This document shows positions 17,036 to 25,682 of a DNA stretch of 64,000 nucleotides, one piece after another (the first letter of the stretch is position 1; every line of letters starts with the position of its first letter). This DNA comes from Paracoccaceae bacterium. Its GTDB lineage: Bacteria; Pseudomonadota; Alphaproteobacteria; Rhodobacterales; Rhodobacteraceae. Both the position numbers and the translations under genes were made by a program. The stretch lies in assembly GCA_022822495.1 (NCBI GenBank), contig JAJEBQ010000052.1, forward strand, positions 1 through 64,000, written 5' to 3'. The notes below the pieces were generated by a model, which was given only the letters and a program-made list of their open reading frames with translations, ran no database searches and was not told the DNA's origin.

Positions 17036-18706
17036 ATGACTGCCAAAAGTCAATTCAACACTAACCTGCCCCATGGAGGTATTATTTTGGTCCGACAGTT
17101 GGTGCGCGAACAGGTTTCGCGTGTTTTTTCCGTACCGGGAGAAAGCTTTCTAAATGTACTTGACGGACTCTATAATTCTACCATTCAGAATATTGTGTGT
17201 CGTAATGAGAGTGGTGCGAGCTTTATGGCCGAGGCCTATGGAAAGCTTACCGGTAGGCCAGGGATTGCCTTTGTAACCAGAGGACCTGGAGCCTCCAATG
17301 CGTCCGGTGGCATCCATGCGGCCAAACAGGATTCGACACCAATGATACTGTTCATAGGACAGGTCAAATCAACCCACCGTGGTAGGGAAGCCTTTCAGGA
17401 AATTAATTATAGCAAGTTTTTGGGCGACCAGTGCAAATGGGTCCATGAAATCCAATCGGTTGATGAAATCCCCAAAGTTGTTGGCAAAGCGTTTTTCGTT
17501 GCCCGTTCCGGCCGTCCAGGTCCCGTGGCTATTTCCCTGCCTGAAGACATCCTGGATCAAAAATCAGATGTTGAACCCCAAAGACCGATTGCTTTACACC
17601 CTTCACTTCCAACCAAAACCCAGCTTGAGAAACTGGTTTCTTGTATTGAGACTACAACACAACCCCTGATTGTTGCTGGCGGGTCATTATGGTCCCAAAA
17701 GTGTAATCAAATGCTGGAAGAATTATCCCACAAAACTGGTATCCCGGTGGCAACTGCCTTTCGCCGACAGGACAGATTTAATAACCAGCATCCAAATTAT
17801 GCCGGTGATCTAACTGTCGGTATGAATCTTAAGCTTGCTGAAATCGTTGACGAATGCGACCTTTTACTGCTTTTGGGTACGCGCTTTGGTGATATCCCTT
17901 CCAAAGGCTTCACCATACCATCAATGCAAGGAAGGAAGAAAACAATCGTTCATAATTATCCCTCATCTGAAGAAATTGGTCTGAACCATAAAACGGATCT
18001 GGCTATTTGCTGTCAGCCACAAGACCTACTTGTTGCAATCTCCTCGATTCCTGTTCAAATGAAAAATGATTTGACCGCGTGGACTTCCAAATGCCGTTCA
18101 TCTTACCAGCAGTGGATAAGAGTTAGAGATGTGCCGGGCCAAGTGAAATTCCCTGAAATTTTAACCTGGCTTTCAAACAATTTGCCGGAGGACACCATCA
18201 TAACCAATGGTGCAGGAAATTACGCTGCTTTTATGCACAGGTATTTCCAACCGAAAAGGTTTGGAACCCAGTTTGGCTCAACCTCCGGTTCAATGGGTTA
18301 CGGTTTGCCAGCGGCTATTTCAGCGAAGTTGGAACATCCAGAGCGAACGGTGGTTTGCCTGGCAGGTGATGGATGTTTGCAGATGTCCATAAATGAGATG
18401 TCCACGATTTCCCAATATGGCATAAAAGTCATTGTACTGGTTGCCAACAATGGTATTTTTGGTACGATCCGTATGCATCAAGAGAGGGCCTTCCCGCACA
18501 GGGTTTCCGGGACGGATCTTTTTAATCCAGATTATGTGATGCTGGCCAATGCCTATGGCTGGCATGGGGAGCGGGTCGCGGAAACATCTCAATTTGCCGA
18601 GACCTTCGAAAGATCGTTGCATGCCGACAAACCTGCATTGATCGAATTGCAGCTTGACCCCGAAGCTCTTTCACCGAACGAAACTATTTCTGGACTACGG
18701 ACTTAA
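17036..18706 (+). CDS. Thiamine-diphosphate-dependent enzyme, acetolactate synthase large-subunit-like
   Basis: From ATG 17036, which follows a strong GGAGGAG, the protein has 556 residues in the usual three domains. The PYR domain carries the catalytic-type Glu in CRNESGASFMAEAYGK and TRGPGASNA. The central domain follows. The C-terminal PP domain has the ThDP motif GDGCLQMSINEMS ending in VLVANN. The family includes acetolactate synthase, benzoylformate decarboxylase and oxalyl-CoA decarboxylase relatives. No small regulatory subunit (ilvN) is adjacent, so catabolic use is more likely than branched-chain amino acid synthesis. A longer frame upstream belongs to the decayed methyltransferase region and is not coding. 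It stands alone between two unrelated genes. Confidence 0.8.
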   Translation: MTAKSQFNTNLPHGGIILVRQLVREQVSRVFSVPGESFLNVLDGLYNSTIQNIVCRNESGASFMAEAYGKLTGRPGIAFVTRGPGASNASGGIHAAKQDSTPMILFIGQVKSTHRGREAFQEINYSKFLGDQCKWVHEIQSVDEIPKVVGKAFFVARSGRPGPVAISLPEDILDQKSDVEPQRPIALHPSLPTKTQLEKLVSCIETTTQPLIVAGGSLWSQKCNQMLEELSHKTGIPVATAFRRQDRFNNQHPNYAGDLTVGMNLKLAEIVDECDLLLLLGTRFGDIPSKGFTIPSMQGRKKTIVHNYPSSEEIGLNHKTDLAICCQPQDLLVAISSIPVQMKNDLTAWTSKCRSSYQQWIRVRDVPGQVKFPEILTWLSNNLPEDTIITNGAGNYAAFMHRYFQPKRFGTQFGSTSGSMGYGLPAAISAKLEHPERTVVCLAGDGCLQMSINEMSTISQYGIKVIVLVANNGIFGTIRMHQERAFPHRVSGTDLFNPDYVMLANAYGWHGERVAETSQFAETFERSLHADKPALIELQLDPEALSPNETISGLRT

Positions 18707-18778
18707 TTTCTATAAAGAATTTGGACATCATTATTGTTGTTTCTGCGAATTATTCTTATCCTGAATGAGGTCTGAGCT

Positions 18779-19975
18779 ATGGTGTCGTTACGGGCTGTTT
18801 TCCTAATACTCCTTTTGTCATTTATATCCCTTGGCGTCAGAGCATCAATCGTGCCTTGTGGAGGAACATTCGAAGGGTTTTTGGCTTCTTTTAGGCAGGA
18901 AGCAATGGCAAGAGGCTGGTCGCAAGCAACCATTGATGAATTCCTGGTCACAGCTGAGTTGGACCCAGATGTTATCAGGAGAGATAGATCGCAGGGGATC
19001 TTCAAAAAATCTTTCATGGAGTTTTCAAAACTTGTTATGACTGAGCATCGGATTATCAAAGGCAAGGAGTTCGTAGAGAAGCACGGTGCTATTCTTGAGG
19101 CTGTTCGAGAACGGTATGGTGTCCCAAGAGGAGTTTTGCTCTCTTTCCTGGCACTGGAAACGGATTATGGTGTCGTCCAAGGTGATCATAACACACTAAA
19201 TGCAATCCTGACACTGTCGCACGATTGCCGCCGCCCCGAACTCTTTCAGTCTCATTTGTTTGCAGCCTTGGAGTTGTTTGCCAAGAATAATTTTGACCCC
19301 GTTAATACAACTGGAGCCTGGGCTGGTGAGATTGGGATGATCCAAATGTTGCCTGAAGATATTCTATTGTATGGTATTGATGGTGACGGTGACGGCAAGG
19401 TCAATTTGCAAGGATCCGTTGCCGATGCCTTAATGACAGCCGGTAATGTCCTGGAAAAAACTGGTTGGCGTCCCAACGAGCCTTGGTTAATTGAGGTTGT
19501 TGTTCCACAAAATTTGGATTGGTTGCTGGCTCAACCTAACCGCTATAAAACCCTGTCTGAGTGGAAAGAAATGGGTGTTACTCCCCGAGACGGTCACTGG
19601 CCTGATTTAACCTATGAAGCTGCTTTATTGCTCCCTCATGGTCGACTTGGACCGGCATTTTTCGCTTTTCCGAATTACCTGGTGTATCTGGAATGGAACA
19701 AATCGTTCGTCTATTCAACAACTTCTGCCTTCTTCGCCACCCTGCTTTCGGGTAAGCCCATCTATCTTGATGGTAACCCTCCTCTACCATTGTCAGACGA
19801 TGAGGTTATCAGGTTACAAACCATTCTGGCAGACCGAGGTCATGATGTCGGCAAAATTGACGGCATTGTGGGTGCAAGAACAAGAGCCGCGGTTAGACAA
19901 GAACAGGTTAATTTTGGTTTGCCGGCCGATGCCTGGCCAACAAAAGAACTGCTTGCATTGCTTGAACAAAATTAA
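18779..19975 (+). CDS. Lytic murein transglycosylase, MltB/Slt35 family, with peptidoglycan-binding domain
   Basis: A 398-residue exported protein with a signal peptide (LRAVFLILLLSFISLGVRAS). The SLT_2 domain contains the catalytic Glu in LSFLALETDYG (roughly residue 125) and the GEIGMIQMLPEDI segment. It also keeps an EF-hand-like loop, DGDGDGKVNLQGS, matching the calcium site known in Slt35. The last 60 residues form a PG_binding_1 domain (LQTILADRGHDVGKIDGIVGARTRAAV). It cleaves peptidoglycan glycan strands in the periplasm. It is convergent with the PilV-like gene; a role in opening the wall for the pilus is possible but not shown. Confidence 0.88.
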   Translation: MVSLRAVFLILLLSFISLGVRASIVPCGGTFEGFLASFRQEAMARGWSQATIDEFLVTAELDPDVIRRDRSQGIFKKSFMEFSKLVMTEHRIIKGKEFVEKHGAILEAVRERYGVPRGVLLSFLALETDYGVVQGDHNTLNAILTLSHDCRRPELFQSHLFAALELFAKNNFDPVNTTGAWAGEIGMIQMLPEDILLYGIDGDGDGKVNLQGSVADALMTAGNVLEKTGWRPNEPWLIEVVVPQNLDWLLAQPNRYKTLSEWKEMGVTPRDGHWPDLTYEAALLLPHGRLGPAFFAFPNYLVYLEWNKSFVYSTTSAFFATLLSGKPIYLDGNPPLPLSDDEVIRLQTILADRGHDVGKIDGIVGARTRAAVRQEQVNFGLPADAWPTKELLALLEQN

Positions 19976-19988
19976 ACTGAACAGTTGG

Positions 19989-21533
19989 TTAACTGCATTT
20001 TGTCAAAACCTGCACATAATCTGAGGTTGATCCCAGATCAATTTTATCTGATTTGCCATCATTGTTGCCATCACGTGTAATTAATGCCTTCAGCCCGACT
20101 TTCCATGTGTTGTTCATATCAGTTGCAAATCCCCTGATCCCAACCACAGCATGACCCGAGTGTATACTATAAGCGGCAGGGGTTACAAATATTTGAGGAG
20201 TACTGCCAGGATCTTTGCACACCGGTTTTTGTACAGTTGTATCACCATCCAGTCTTATTATACTGGTATGGTATATTCCTTTGGTGAGGTCCTGGTTGTT
20301 GAGTACTTCAGCAATGAATCTTTGACTCTTGGTTTTTCCTGCTACGGTTAATTGCCCTTGTACGGATAGATCATTGGTAACCTCAACGTCGCCAGTTAGG
20401 GCAACTTTGGGACAATCCACAACCAGTTCATTTTCCCTGGTACCAGGAGAGTTTGGCTGGCACCCAATGCCATGAACATTCTTGATAAAGGAAAAGGTAT
20501 CGGGAATAGTATCTCCATCGGAATCAACCGGAGGTCCCATTTCCAACTGATAAAGGTTTCGTATCATCCCGAAAATATCGTCCCTGCCATCGCTATCACT
20601 GTCAAAACTGTTAAACACAACTTCGGTATATATTTGATTATTGATCTTGCAGTCTGCTCGTACAGACCCAAGAGTATTGACACATCTATCCAAGTAAGTG
20701 TTTAATCCAGTTTCGTTATTTCCAATTTTCTCCGTAAAGCCGAAAACACCCTTGCGAGAAAGCGCAACAAGGGAGACAAATTGTTTTTCCTGGGGATAAG
20801 CTGTTAGGCTCTGGTAGGGACTTATGTTCATTTCCCACACACCAAGGGGACCTCTGGCGATATTGCCCTTCTGGAGGTATCCGGCTGAAAACATTTCGGT
20901 ATCTACAACTGCTGGACTACCAATGTGAGGTTCCACGACTTCGCCTTCTGAACTGACCAGGATGGCTTCAAGTTCATACTCTCCATTATCCTTGTTGCCA
21001 TCTACCAAGTGATTGTCAAGCAGACCATCATTATCCGTATCAACCTCTGTTTTGCCAAGTGTTGCTTGGGGTGAGGACGCATCAAGGCTGTTTACACCTC
21101 TTAGAAACAAGGTGTATTTGTTGCCAAGGGAATTTCTGAACGTTCCTCCTGATATTACTGCAGAGGGTAAATAGCCAGCTGTATGAATCTGCGCCATTTC
21201 AATGGCCATAAGCAGGTTACCTTGAGAAGATGATACCAGGTTTTCCCTTAGCTGGTCATACTCAAATCCCACATATCTTTGTACTGCCTCGGTAATAAAG
21301 GCCGTATCCTTCCCAAGAGCAATCGCCTTTCTTCGATCCTCGTTGGCTGCCACCATTAAATTCACAAGGGTCATAAACATTCCAAAAAGTGACAGTGCCA
21401 AGGACGCTTCAAACAGCGTCAATCCCCGTTCTGATGAGGATAGCTTGGATATCCTTAATAATTTACTGCTACGCGCAAGTGATCTGTTTTCACATGATTG
21501 GAAATCTCCGAACCTGTTATAAGGGATTGCCAT
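19989..21533 (-). CDS. pilV: PilV-like minor pilin/adhesin with calcium-binding-type repeats
   Basis: The ATG at 21533 has GGAGG seven bases upstream; a longer in-frame extension lacks support. The product has 514 residues. A type IV prepilin leader ends at Gly37 (SSSERG / LTLFEASLALSLFGMFMTLV), with Glu at mature position 5, followed by the hydrophobic stalk. The mid part holds four D-x-D/N-x-D-G loops resembling thrombospondin-3 or EF-hand repeats (DTDNDGLLDN, DSDSDGRDD, DSDGDTIPD, DGNNDGKSD). The C-terminal half has DVEVTNDLSVQGQLTVAG and a tail like the PilV tip adhesins of R64-type pili. No shufflon recombinase or alternative C-terminal segments are visible. It overlaps the peptidase gene by 17 bases. 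Whether it also serves as the main pilin is unknown. Confidence 0.65.
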   Translation of the reverse strand: MAIPYNRFGDFQSCENRSLARSSKLLRISKLSSSERGLTLFEASLALSLFGMFMTLVNLMVAANEDRRKAIALGKDTAFITEAVQRYVGFEYDQLRENLVSSSQGNLLMAIEMAQIHTAGYLPSAVISGGTFRNSLGNKYTLFLRGVNSLDASSPQATLGKTEVDTDNDGLLDNHLVDGNKDNGEYELEAILVSSEGEVVEPHIGSPAVVDTEMFSAGYLQKGNIARGPLGVWEMNISPYQSLTAYPQEKQFVSLVALSRKGVFGFTEKIGNNETGLNTYLDRCVNTLGSVRADCKINNQIYTEVVFNSFDSDSDGRDDIFGMIRNLYQLEMGPPVDSDGDTIPDTFSFIKNVHGIGCQPNSPGTRENELVVDCPKVALTGDVEVTNDLSVQGQLTVAGKTKSQRFIAEVLNNQDLTKGIYHTSIIRLDGDTTVQKPVCKDPGSTPQIFVTPAAYSIHSGHAVVGIRGFATDMNNTWKVGLKALITRDGNNDGKSDKIDLGSTSDYVQVLTKCS

Positions 21534-22230
21534 CTGTCGCCTCCCACAGCATGAAAAAGATTGTAAGCGGATAAACAACTGCCAGCAAGGGGATATATGC
21601 CTCCTTTTGTTTATAGATTTTGGATTGCGTCCCAAACCCTCGTTGAACCAGGAAGTCGTAACCCAAAGCCAGGTATCTGACGAAGGTTAGCACCACAGCA
21701 AGAACTGCATAAAACAGGACAGTCTGACCAGTTCCTCCAAAGAGAATTACTGGGATGCATATTGCCACCAGATCCATTGGGGGAATAAGTATATATTTGA
21801 CCTTAATCTGCAGAGGCCAAAGAAACCAGGCCAATCCCCATAGACTTAAACCCAGCAGGCCATTACCAATCGTTTGCTCCAGGGATGGATGGGCACAACT
21901 CAATCCTACTATTCCCAGTGAAATCGTAGTTGGAATTTGCAGCTCCAATGGCGCCCAATTTGTTTGATAGTCGACCAACGCTCCTGTCAGCAATAAACCA
22001 AAAAACAGAATTGATACAAAATGTAAAATACCTGGTGATTGAGCATTGTCGAAATAGGCGAAACCAAATAACCCGCCCAAAGCACACCCCATGAAAGCCA
22101 TTCCATATAGTATCCTGTCTTGTAAGATTTCAGGTCCTTGAAGCCTCGTCAGACCTGCATCTGCCAGTTTGGCGATCAAAAGGGAAATAAGGAAGATAGC
22201 CATTCCAAGCACAACAATGACAGTTATCAA
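21517..22230 (-). CDS. pilU: Prepilin peptidase-like protein (PilU type, A24 family)
   Basis: A 237-residue polytopic membrane protein with about seven hydrophobic segments. The two catalytic aspartates of A24 peptidases fit Asp87 (LTGALVDYQTNWAP, matching the D-x-x-x-x-x-x-P pattern) and Asp153 (LIPPMDLVA, where the canonical GxGD glycine is replaced). It lacks the N-terminal cysteine-rich methyltransferase domain of PilD, as does plasmid R64 PilU. It would cleave the leader of PilV and of any major pilin at the inner membrane. The missing GxGD glycine makes activity less certain. Confidence 0.7.
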   Translation of the reverse strand: MITVIVVLGMAIFLISLLIAKLADAGLTRLQGPEILQDRILYGMAFMGCALGGLFGFAYFDNAQSPGILHFVSILFFGLLLTGALVDYQTNWAPLELQIPTTISLGIVGLSCAHPSLEQTIGNGLLGLSLWGLAWFLWPLQIKVKYILIPPMDLVAICIPVILFGGTGQTVLFYAVLAVVLTFVRYLALGYDFLVQRGFGTQSKIYKQKEAYIPLLAVVYPLTIFFMLWEATDGNPL

Positions 22231-22646
22231 GTTTGATCTCCAACGATACTGCCAATCCAGAACACAGTACTGCTCGAACTCGAATATTGACTCCAGAAAG
22301 TTCCGGGTCGCAAATTCTGTTTGGTCAATGCATGATGGTCAATCAAAGTAGTCATTCGAATAGAATTTGTACCCGCATGCCAGAGCCAGGTTAATTCAAA
22401 GCGACCTTCATCCACTTCAAGAACTTCCGAAGCCCAACCCAATTGTGACTTTGGACGTATTTCACTCTCGGGTACAGCACCTCTATGAGATTTATTGTTC
22501 TGACTAAATGCAACGGCATCACTACCAGCAACTGGCACTTCGGCCAAAACCCTGATTCTTTTGTTCCAATCCCGTGACCTTCCAAGATTTGGTACCATTA
22601 GGAGTGCAAACACGACAGATAAAGTGATTGGCAAAAGCATCCACAT
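22227..22646 (-). CDS. Short membrane-anchored protein, possibly PilM-like
   Basis: A 139-residue protein with one N-terminal membrane segment (MWMLLPITLSVVFALLMVP) and a periplasmic remainder. Length, topology and position among pil genes match the small PilM protein of R64, but conserved residues are too few for a firm call. The C-terminal part (LRPGTFWSQYSSSSSTVFWIGS) resembles the final strands of minor pilus proteins. Its stop overlaps the peptidase start, so the two are co-translated. Confidence 0.4.
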   Translation of the reverse strand: MWMLLPITLSVVFALLMVPNLGRSRDWNKRIRVLAEVPVAGSDAVAFSQNNKSHRGAVPESEIRPKSQLGWASEVLEVDEGRFELTWLWHAGTNSIRMTTLIDHHALTKQNLRPGTFWSQYSSSSSTVFWIGSIVGDQT

Positions 22647-22658
22647 AATTCAATCCAC

Positions 22659-24029
22659 CTACTCGATACTCTTTGTACCTTCAGGGACATCCTCGCGGAG
22701 TTTATGGCCTATGGGCCGGTTTAAACTGTATTTTATCTTGCGTCGGGCCACTTGGTTTGGTGACATGCTCAGATAATCTTCCAATAAGGAGCGGGATACC
22801 TGAAACACATTTTTCCTAACCAATGGAAGATTGGTCTGGATTTCTGCTCGGTAATGAGCATGAACACCTGCCGATTCGATTGATGAAACTGCATTGCCAG
22901 CGTTGTTCAAACTATACCAGAGTGTTCGGTCAAGCAGTTTCAGCCAGAGAAAATTGGCCGTCGGAAAAACACCTGCTTCTTTTCTAGCCAATCGCGTTAT
23001 GGCAACCATGGCAGTGTTTTTCCAAGCGTGTTGATATGCCTCCTTCGCAAGGATTATCCCTGCCTTCGAACCGAAAGTCTCTGTAATTGTGTTTTGAAAC
23101 TTTCTGTGATTCCTCAGGACCTTTTCAAAACGGTCATAATTTGGATAGGTACGATCAAAAATACTTGCTAGAAACTGGAGCACTCCCAACCCCGTTTTCT
23201 GGTTAAAACCATAATGTAGAATTTGTGCTGCAACTAACCCCTTTTCATAATTCAACAAGGCCTCAAGCCCTTGCCATGCACACCCGATATTATCCTCAAA
23301 AACCTCATTTATACCATCAAGGGAGAGTTTGGCGCACATGCTATCTGCCTTCTCCTGGTTGAAAGGAAGGAGGTTTTGGGATTGTTGGGTCTTTGGAACT
23401 ATACGCTCTCTCACCAACCATTCTTCTGGATTTAATGCCGTTTCAAGGATACCCTGTTTTTCATTCGCCTTGAAGATTGGTATCATATTACCAAAACCAC
23501 CTGTTGGTGGTGAATCAATTGGGGGTGTAGGCTGTCTGGATGTGACTAACCTGTCCAGAAACCCAAACTTGGAATCTGCAATTGGTTGACTTTTCCACAA
23601 ACTGTCAAGCGTATGTTTGGTTCTGAAAACCAAGTCAGGCCGCCGGCCAAATGAGGCCCAAACCAAAATACAAGCTGGTAGAAAATAGATCAGGATATAA
23701 GCCTTACCTGCTACCTTATGGAGTTGCCACCACATTTTTATACCGACTGTTACATCACGATTGGGGTTCAGATATGGTTCAATTCCACGTAAGGAATCAT
23801 GTATCTCATTGATTAATTCCACATACTTGTTGAAGGGTATTTGATCAATGATCCAAAGCACAAGCTTTACGTGAATCCAGGCAAGCAGTGACAAAAAGTC
23901 CATAACCTGTTGCAGCCACAGACCCAATAATGATCCCATCGCCAAACAAACCAGAATGATTAAAATGGTCAGTTGAAGTTGTTCATCGCCTTTAATATGT
24001 TGCTGGTTTTCCATGTTAATGATTTGCAT
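22659..24029 (-). CDS. DotM/IcmP/TrbA-like component of a type IVB secretion coupling complex, orphan
   Basis: A 456-residue protein with two or three membrane segments in the first 130 residues (LTILIILVCLAMGSLLGLWL and AYILIYFLPACILVWASFG) and a soluble domain. The C-terminal part carries the DotM/IcmP signature: ARKEAGVFPTANFLWLKLLD, RTLWYSLNNAGNA and ESAGVHAHYRAE. In Legionella DotM belongs to the DotL coupling complex; in IncI1 plasmids its homologue is TrbA. No other dot/icm or tra gene is present in the window. It heads the second pilus segment (DotM - PilM-like - PilU - PilV), so it may have come with a plasmid that encoded both systems. Confidence 0.75.
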   Translation of the reverse strand: MQIINMENQQHIKGDEQLQLTILIILVCLAMGSLLGLWLQQVMDFLSLLAWIHVKLVLWIIDQIPFNKYVELINEIHDSLRGIEPYLNPNRDVTVGIKMWWQLHKVAGKAYILIYFLPACILVWASFGRRPDLVFRTKHTLDSLWKSQPIADSKFGFLDRLVTSRQPTPPIDSPPTGGFGNMIPIFKANEKQGILETALNPEEWLVRERIVPKTQQSQNLLPFNQEKADSMCAKLSLDGINEVFEDNIGCAWQGLEALLNYEKGLVAAQILHYGFNQKTGLGVLQFLASIFDRTYPNYDRFEKVLRNHRKFQNTITETFGSKAGIILAKEAYQHAWKNTAMVAITRLARKEAGVFPTANFLWLKLLDRTLWYSLNNAGNAVSSIESAGVHAHYRAEIQTNLPLVRKNVFQVSRSLLEDYLSMSPNQVARRKIKYSLNRPIGHKLREDVPEGTKSIE

Positions 24030-24389
24030 AGGTAAAAAAGTTTTTCATGCATAACCAAGATAGGCGCATCTGTGAAAGCGCAATGAAAAATTCCTGTAAA
24101 TGGGACACTCAAGGTGACTTAATTGTGGATAAGAAAAAACGCCCCTTAAACCCGAGGTCACTATAAATTTGGCTCATGACAAGTTTAATTGCGTAAAAAG
24201 CCCGCAAAACCGTAAGGATTTGAGGTTTTAACATCTGCTTTGTTGCGTATTATCAATCCAAAAAATTGTTTGGTTGGCCAAACTGAAATGTAAAGTGGTA
24301 ATCTGGATTCATTATTGGAATTTTGTTAATGCGTTGGTCAAAACGAAATTTCATTCGAACTTCAAAATCACAAAAAGGGTAGGCGTATA
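24030..24389. promoter_or_regulatory. Divergent intergenic region between the DotM-like gene and the aminotransferase
   Basis: This 360-base AT-rich stretch separates two divergently transcribed units, so promoters for both should lie here. I see no palindrome or RNA structure strong enough to name. Confidence 0.4.
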
Positions 24390-25682
24390 ATGGACACACA
24401 GGAGAATTTGTTGGCAAGAAGGCAACACCTGCTCGGTCCAAGTGTGCCAACCTTTTATGATGACCCTGTGCATATCGTTAAAGGCAAGGGGGTTTGGCTT
24501 TGGGATGGGGCGGGGCAAAAATATCTCGATTGTTACAATAATGTACCACATGTGGGACATTGTCATCCCAAGGTAGTAGAGGCCATTACCCGACAGGCTT
24601 CAACACTAAACACACACACCCGTTACCTTCATGAAGGTATCCTGGATTATGTTGAAAATCTGACATCCATGTTTGCTGAAAACCTTACGTCAGCAATTAT
24701 GGTATGCAGTGGCTCGGAAGCAAATGATGTCGCCCTTCGCATGGCTCAGGTTATGACAGGAAAAAGGGGGATAATTTGTACCGACAATACCTATCATGGC
24801 AACACTGCCTTGGTAAGTCAAATTGGTTCTCGTACCGAACCGATAGGTGGGTATAGTGATTTCGTCTCTCATATTCCTAGCCCGGTAGGTTCGGAAACCT
24901 GTTATGAACATAGCGATCCTTTGGAGCCTCAGAAACTGGCTGCAATAGTCCAGCAAAAGATAGATGCCTTTGAAGAATCAGGTGTTGGGTTGGCCTGCTT
25001 AATAATTTGTCCTTACTTTGCCAATGAAGGATTTCCAACCCTCAATAAGGGTTTTCTAGATCCCTTGATTGACCGGGTTCGAAAAGCAGGTGGTCTCATT
25101 ATTGCGGATGAGGTGCAACCAGGTTTCGGCAGAGTGGGGAATACCTGGTGGGGTCACGAGATGATTGGCATACAGCCAGATATTGTAACCCTTGGCAAGC
25201 CAATGGGAAATGGATTTCCGGTTGCTGCAGTTGTAGCTAGCCAAGAAACAGTTGGAGGTTTTAGAAAGAGATTCAAATACTTCAATACCTTCGGCGGCAA
25301 TCCCGTCGCCATGGCGGCAGCCCAGGCAACACTTGCTGTGATTGAAGAAGAGGGTCTTGTAAACCATGCGTACACCATTGGTCACATAGCTCTCAACAGA
25401 CTCAAGGATTTGGTGGCAAAATATGATTGCTTGGGGCAAGCCCGGGGTTCAGGTTTGTTTTTCGGTGCTGAAGTCCGTGACCAGAAAGGAAATCCAGATC
25501 CTGAAACCACCCGGATGATTGTGAATGCCATGCGTAAGAAGGGTGTCTTGATCAATTCTCTCGGGAAACATCAATCCCTTTTGAAAATCAGACCTCCCTT
25601 ACCTATAAACATTGCCGAAATAGATTTCCTCATTAACTCCCTTGAAGAAGTTCTGGTTGACCTTGAGAAATATAGAAATTAA
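24390..25682 (+). CDS. Class III PLP-dependent aminotransferase or phospho-lyase
   Basis: A 430-residue fold-type I enzyme. Landmarks are DGAGQKYLDCYNNVPHVGHC, the PLP-phosphate region VCSGSEANDVALRMA, the Asp that contacts the pyridine nitrogen in LIIADEVQPGFGR, and the Schiff-base Lys in VTLGKPMGNGFP. The NNVPHVGHCHP text is typical of the AGXT2L subgroup, which includes ethanolamine-phosphate and phosphohydroxylysine phospho-lyases. The next gene is a small-molecule kinase overlapping its end, so the pair may phosphorylate an amino alcohol or hydroxy amino acid and then eliminate phosphate. The substrate remains unknown; an omega-transaminase is the alternative. Confidence 0.8.
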   Translation: MDTQENLLARRQHLLGPSVPTFYDDPVHIVKGKGVWLWDGAGQKYLDCYNNVPHVGHCHPKVVEAITRQASTLNTHTRYLHEGILDYVENLTSMFAENLTSAIMVCSGSEANDVALRMAQVMTGKRGIICTDNTYHGNTALVSQIGSRTEPIGGYSDFVSHIPSPVGSETCYEHSDPLEPQKLAAIVQQKIDAFEESGVGLACLIICPYFANEGFPTLNKGFLDPLIDRVRKAGGLIIADEVQPGFGRVGNTWWGHEMIGIQPDIVTLGKPMGNGFPVAAVVASQETVGGFRKRFKYFNTFGGNPVAMAAAQATLAVIEEEGLVNHAYTIGHIALNRLKDLVAKYDCLGQARGSGLFFGAEVRDQKGNPDPETTRMIVNAMRKKGVLINSLGKHQSLLKIRPPLPINIAEIDFLINSLEEVLVDLEKYRN

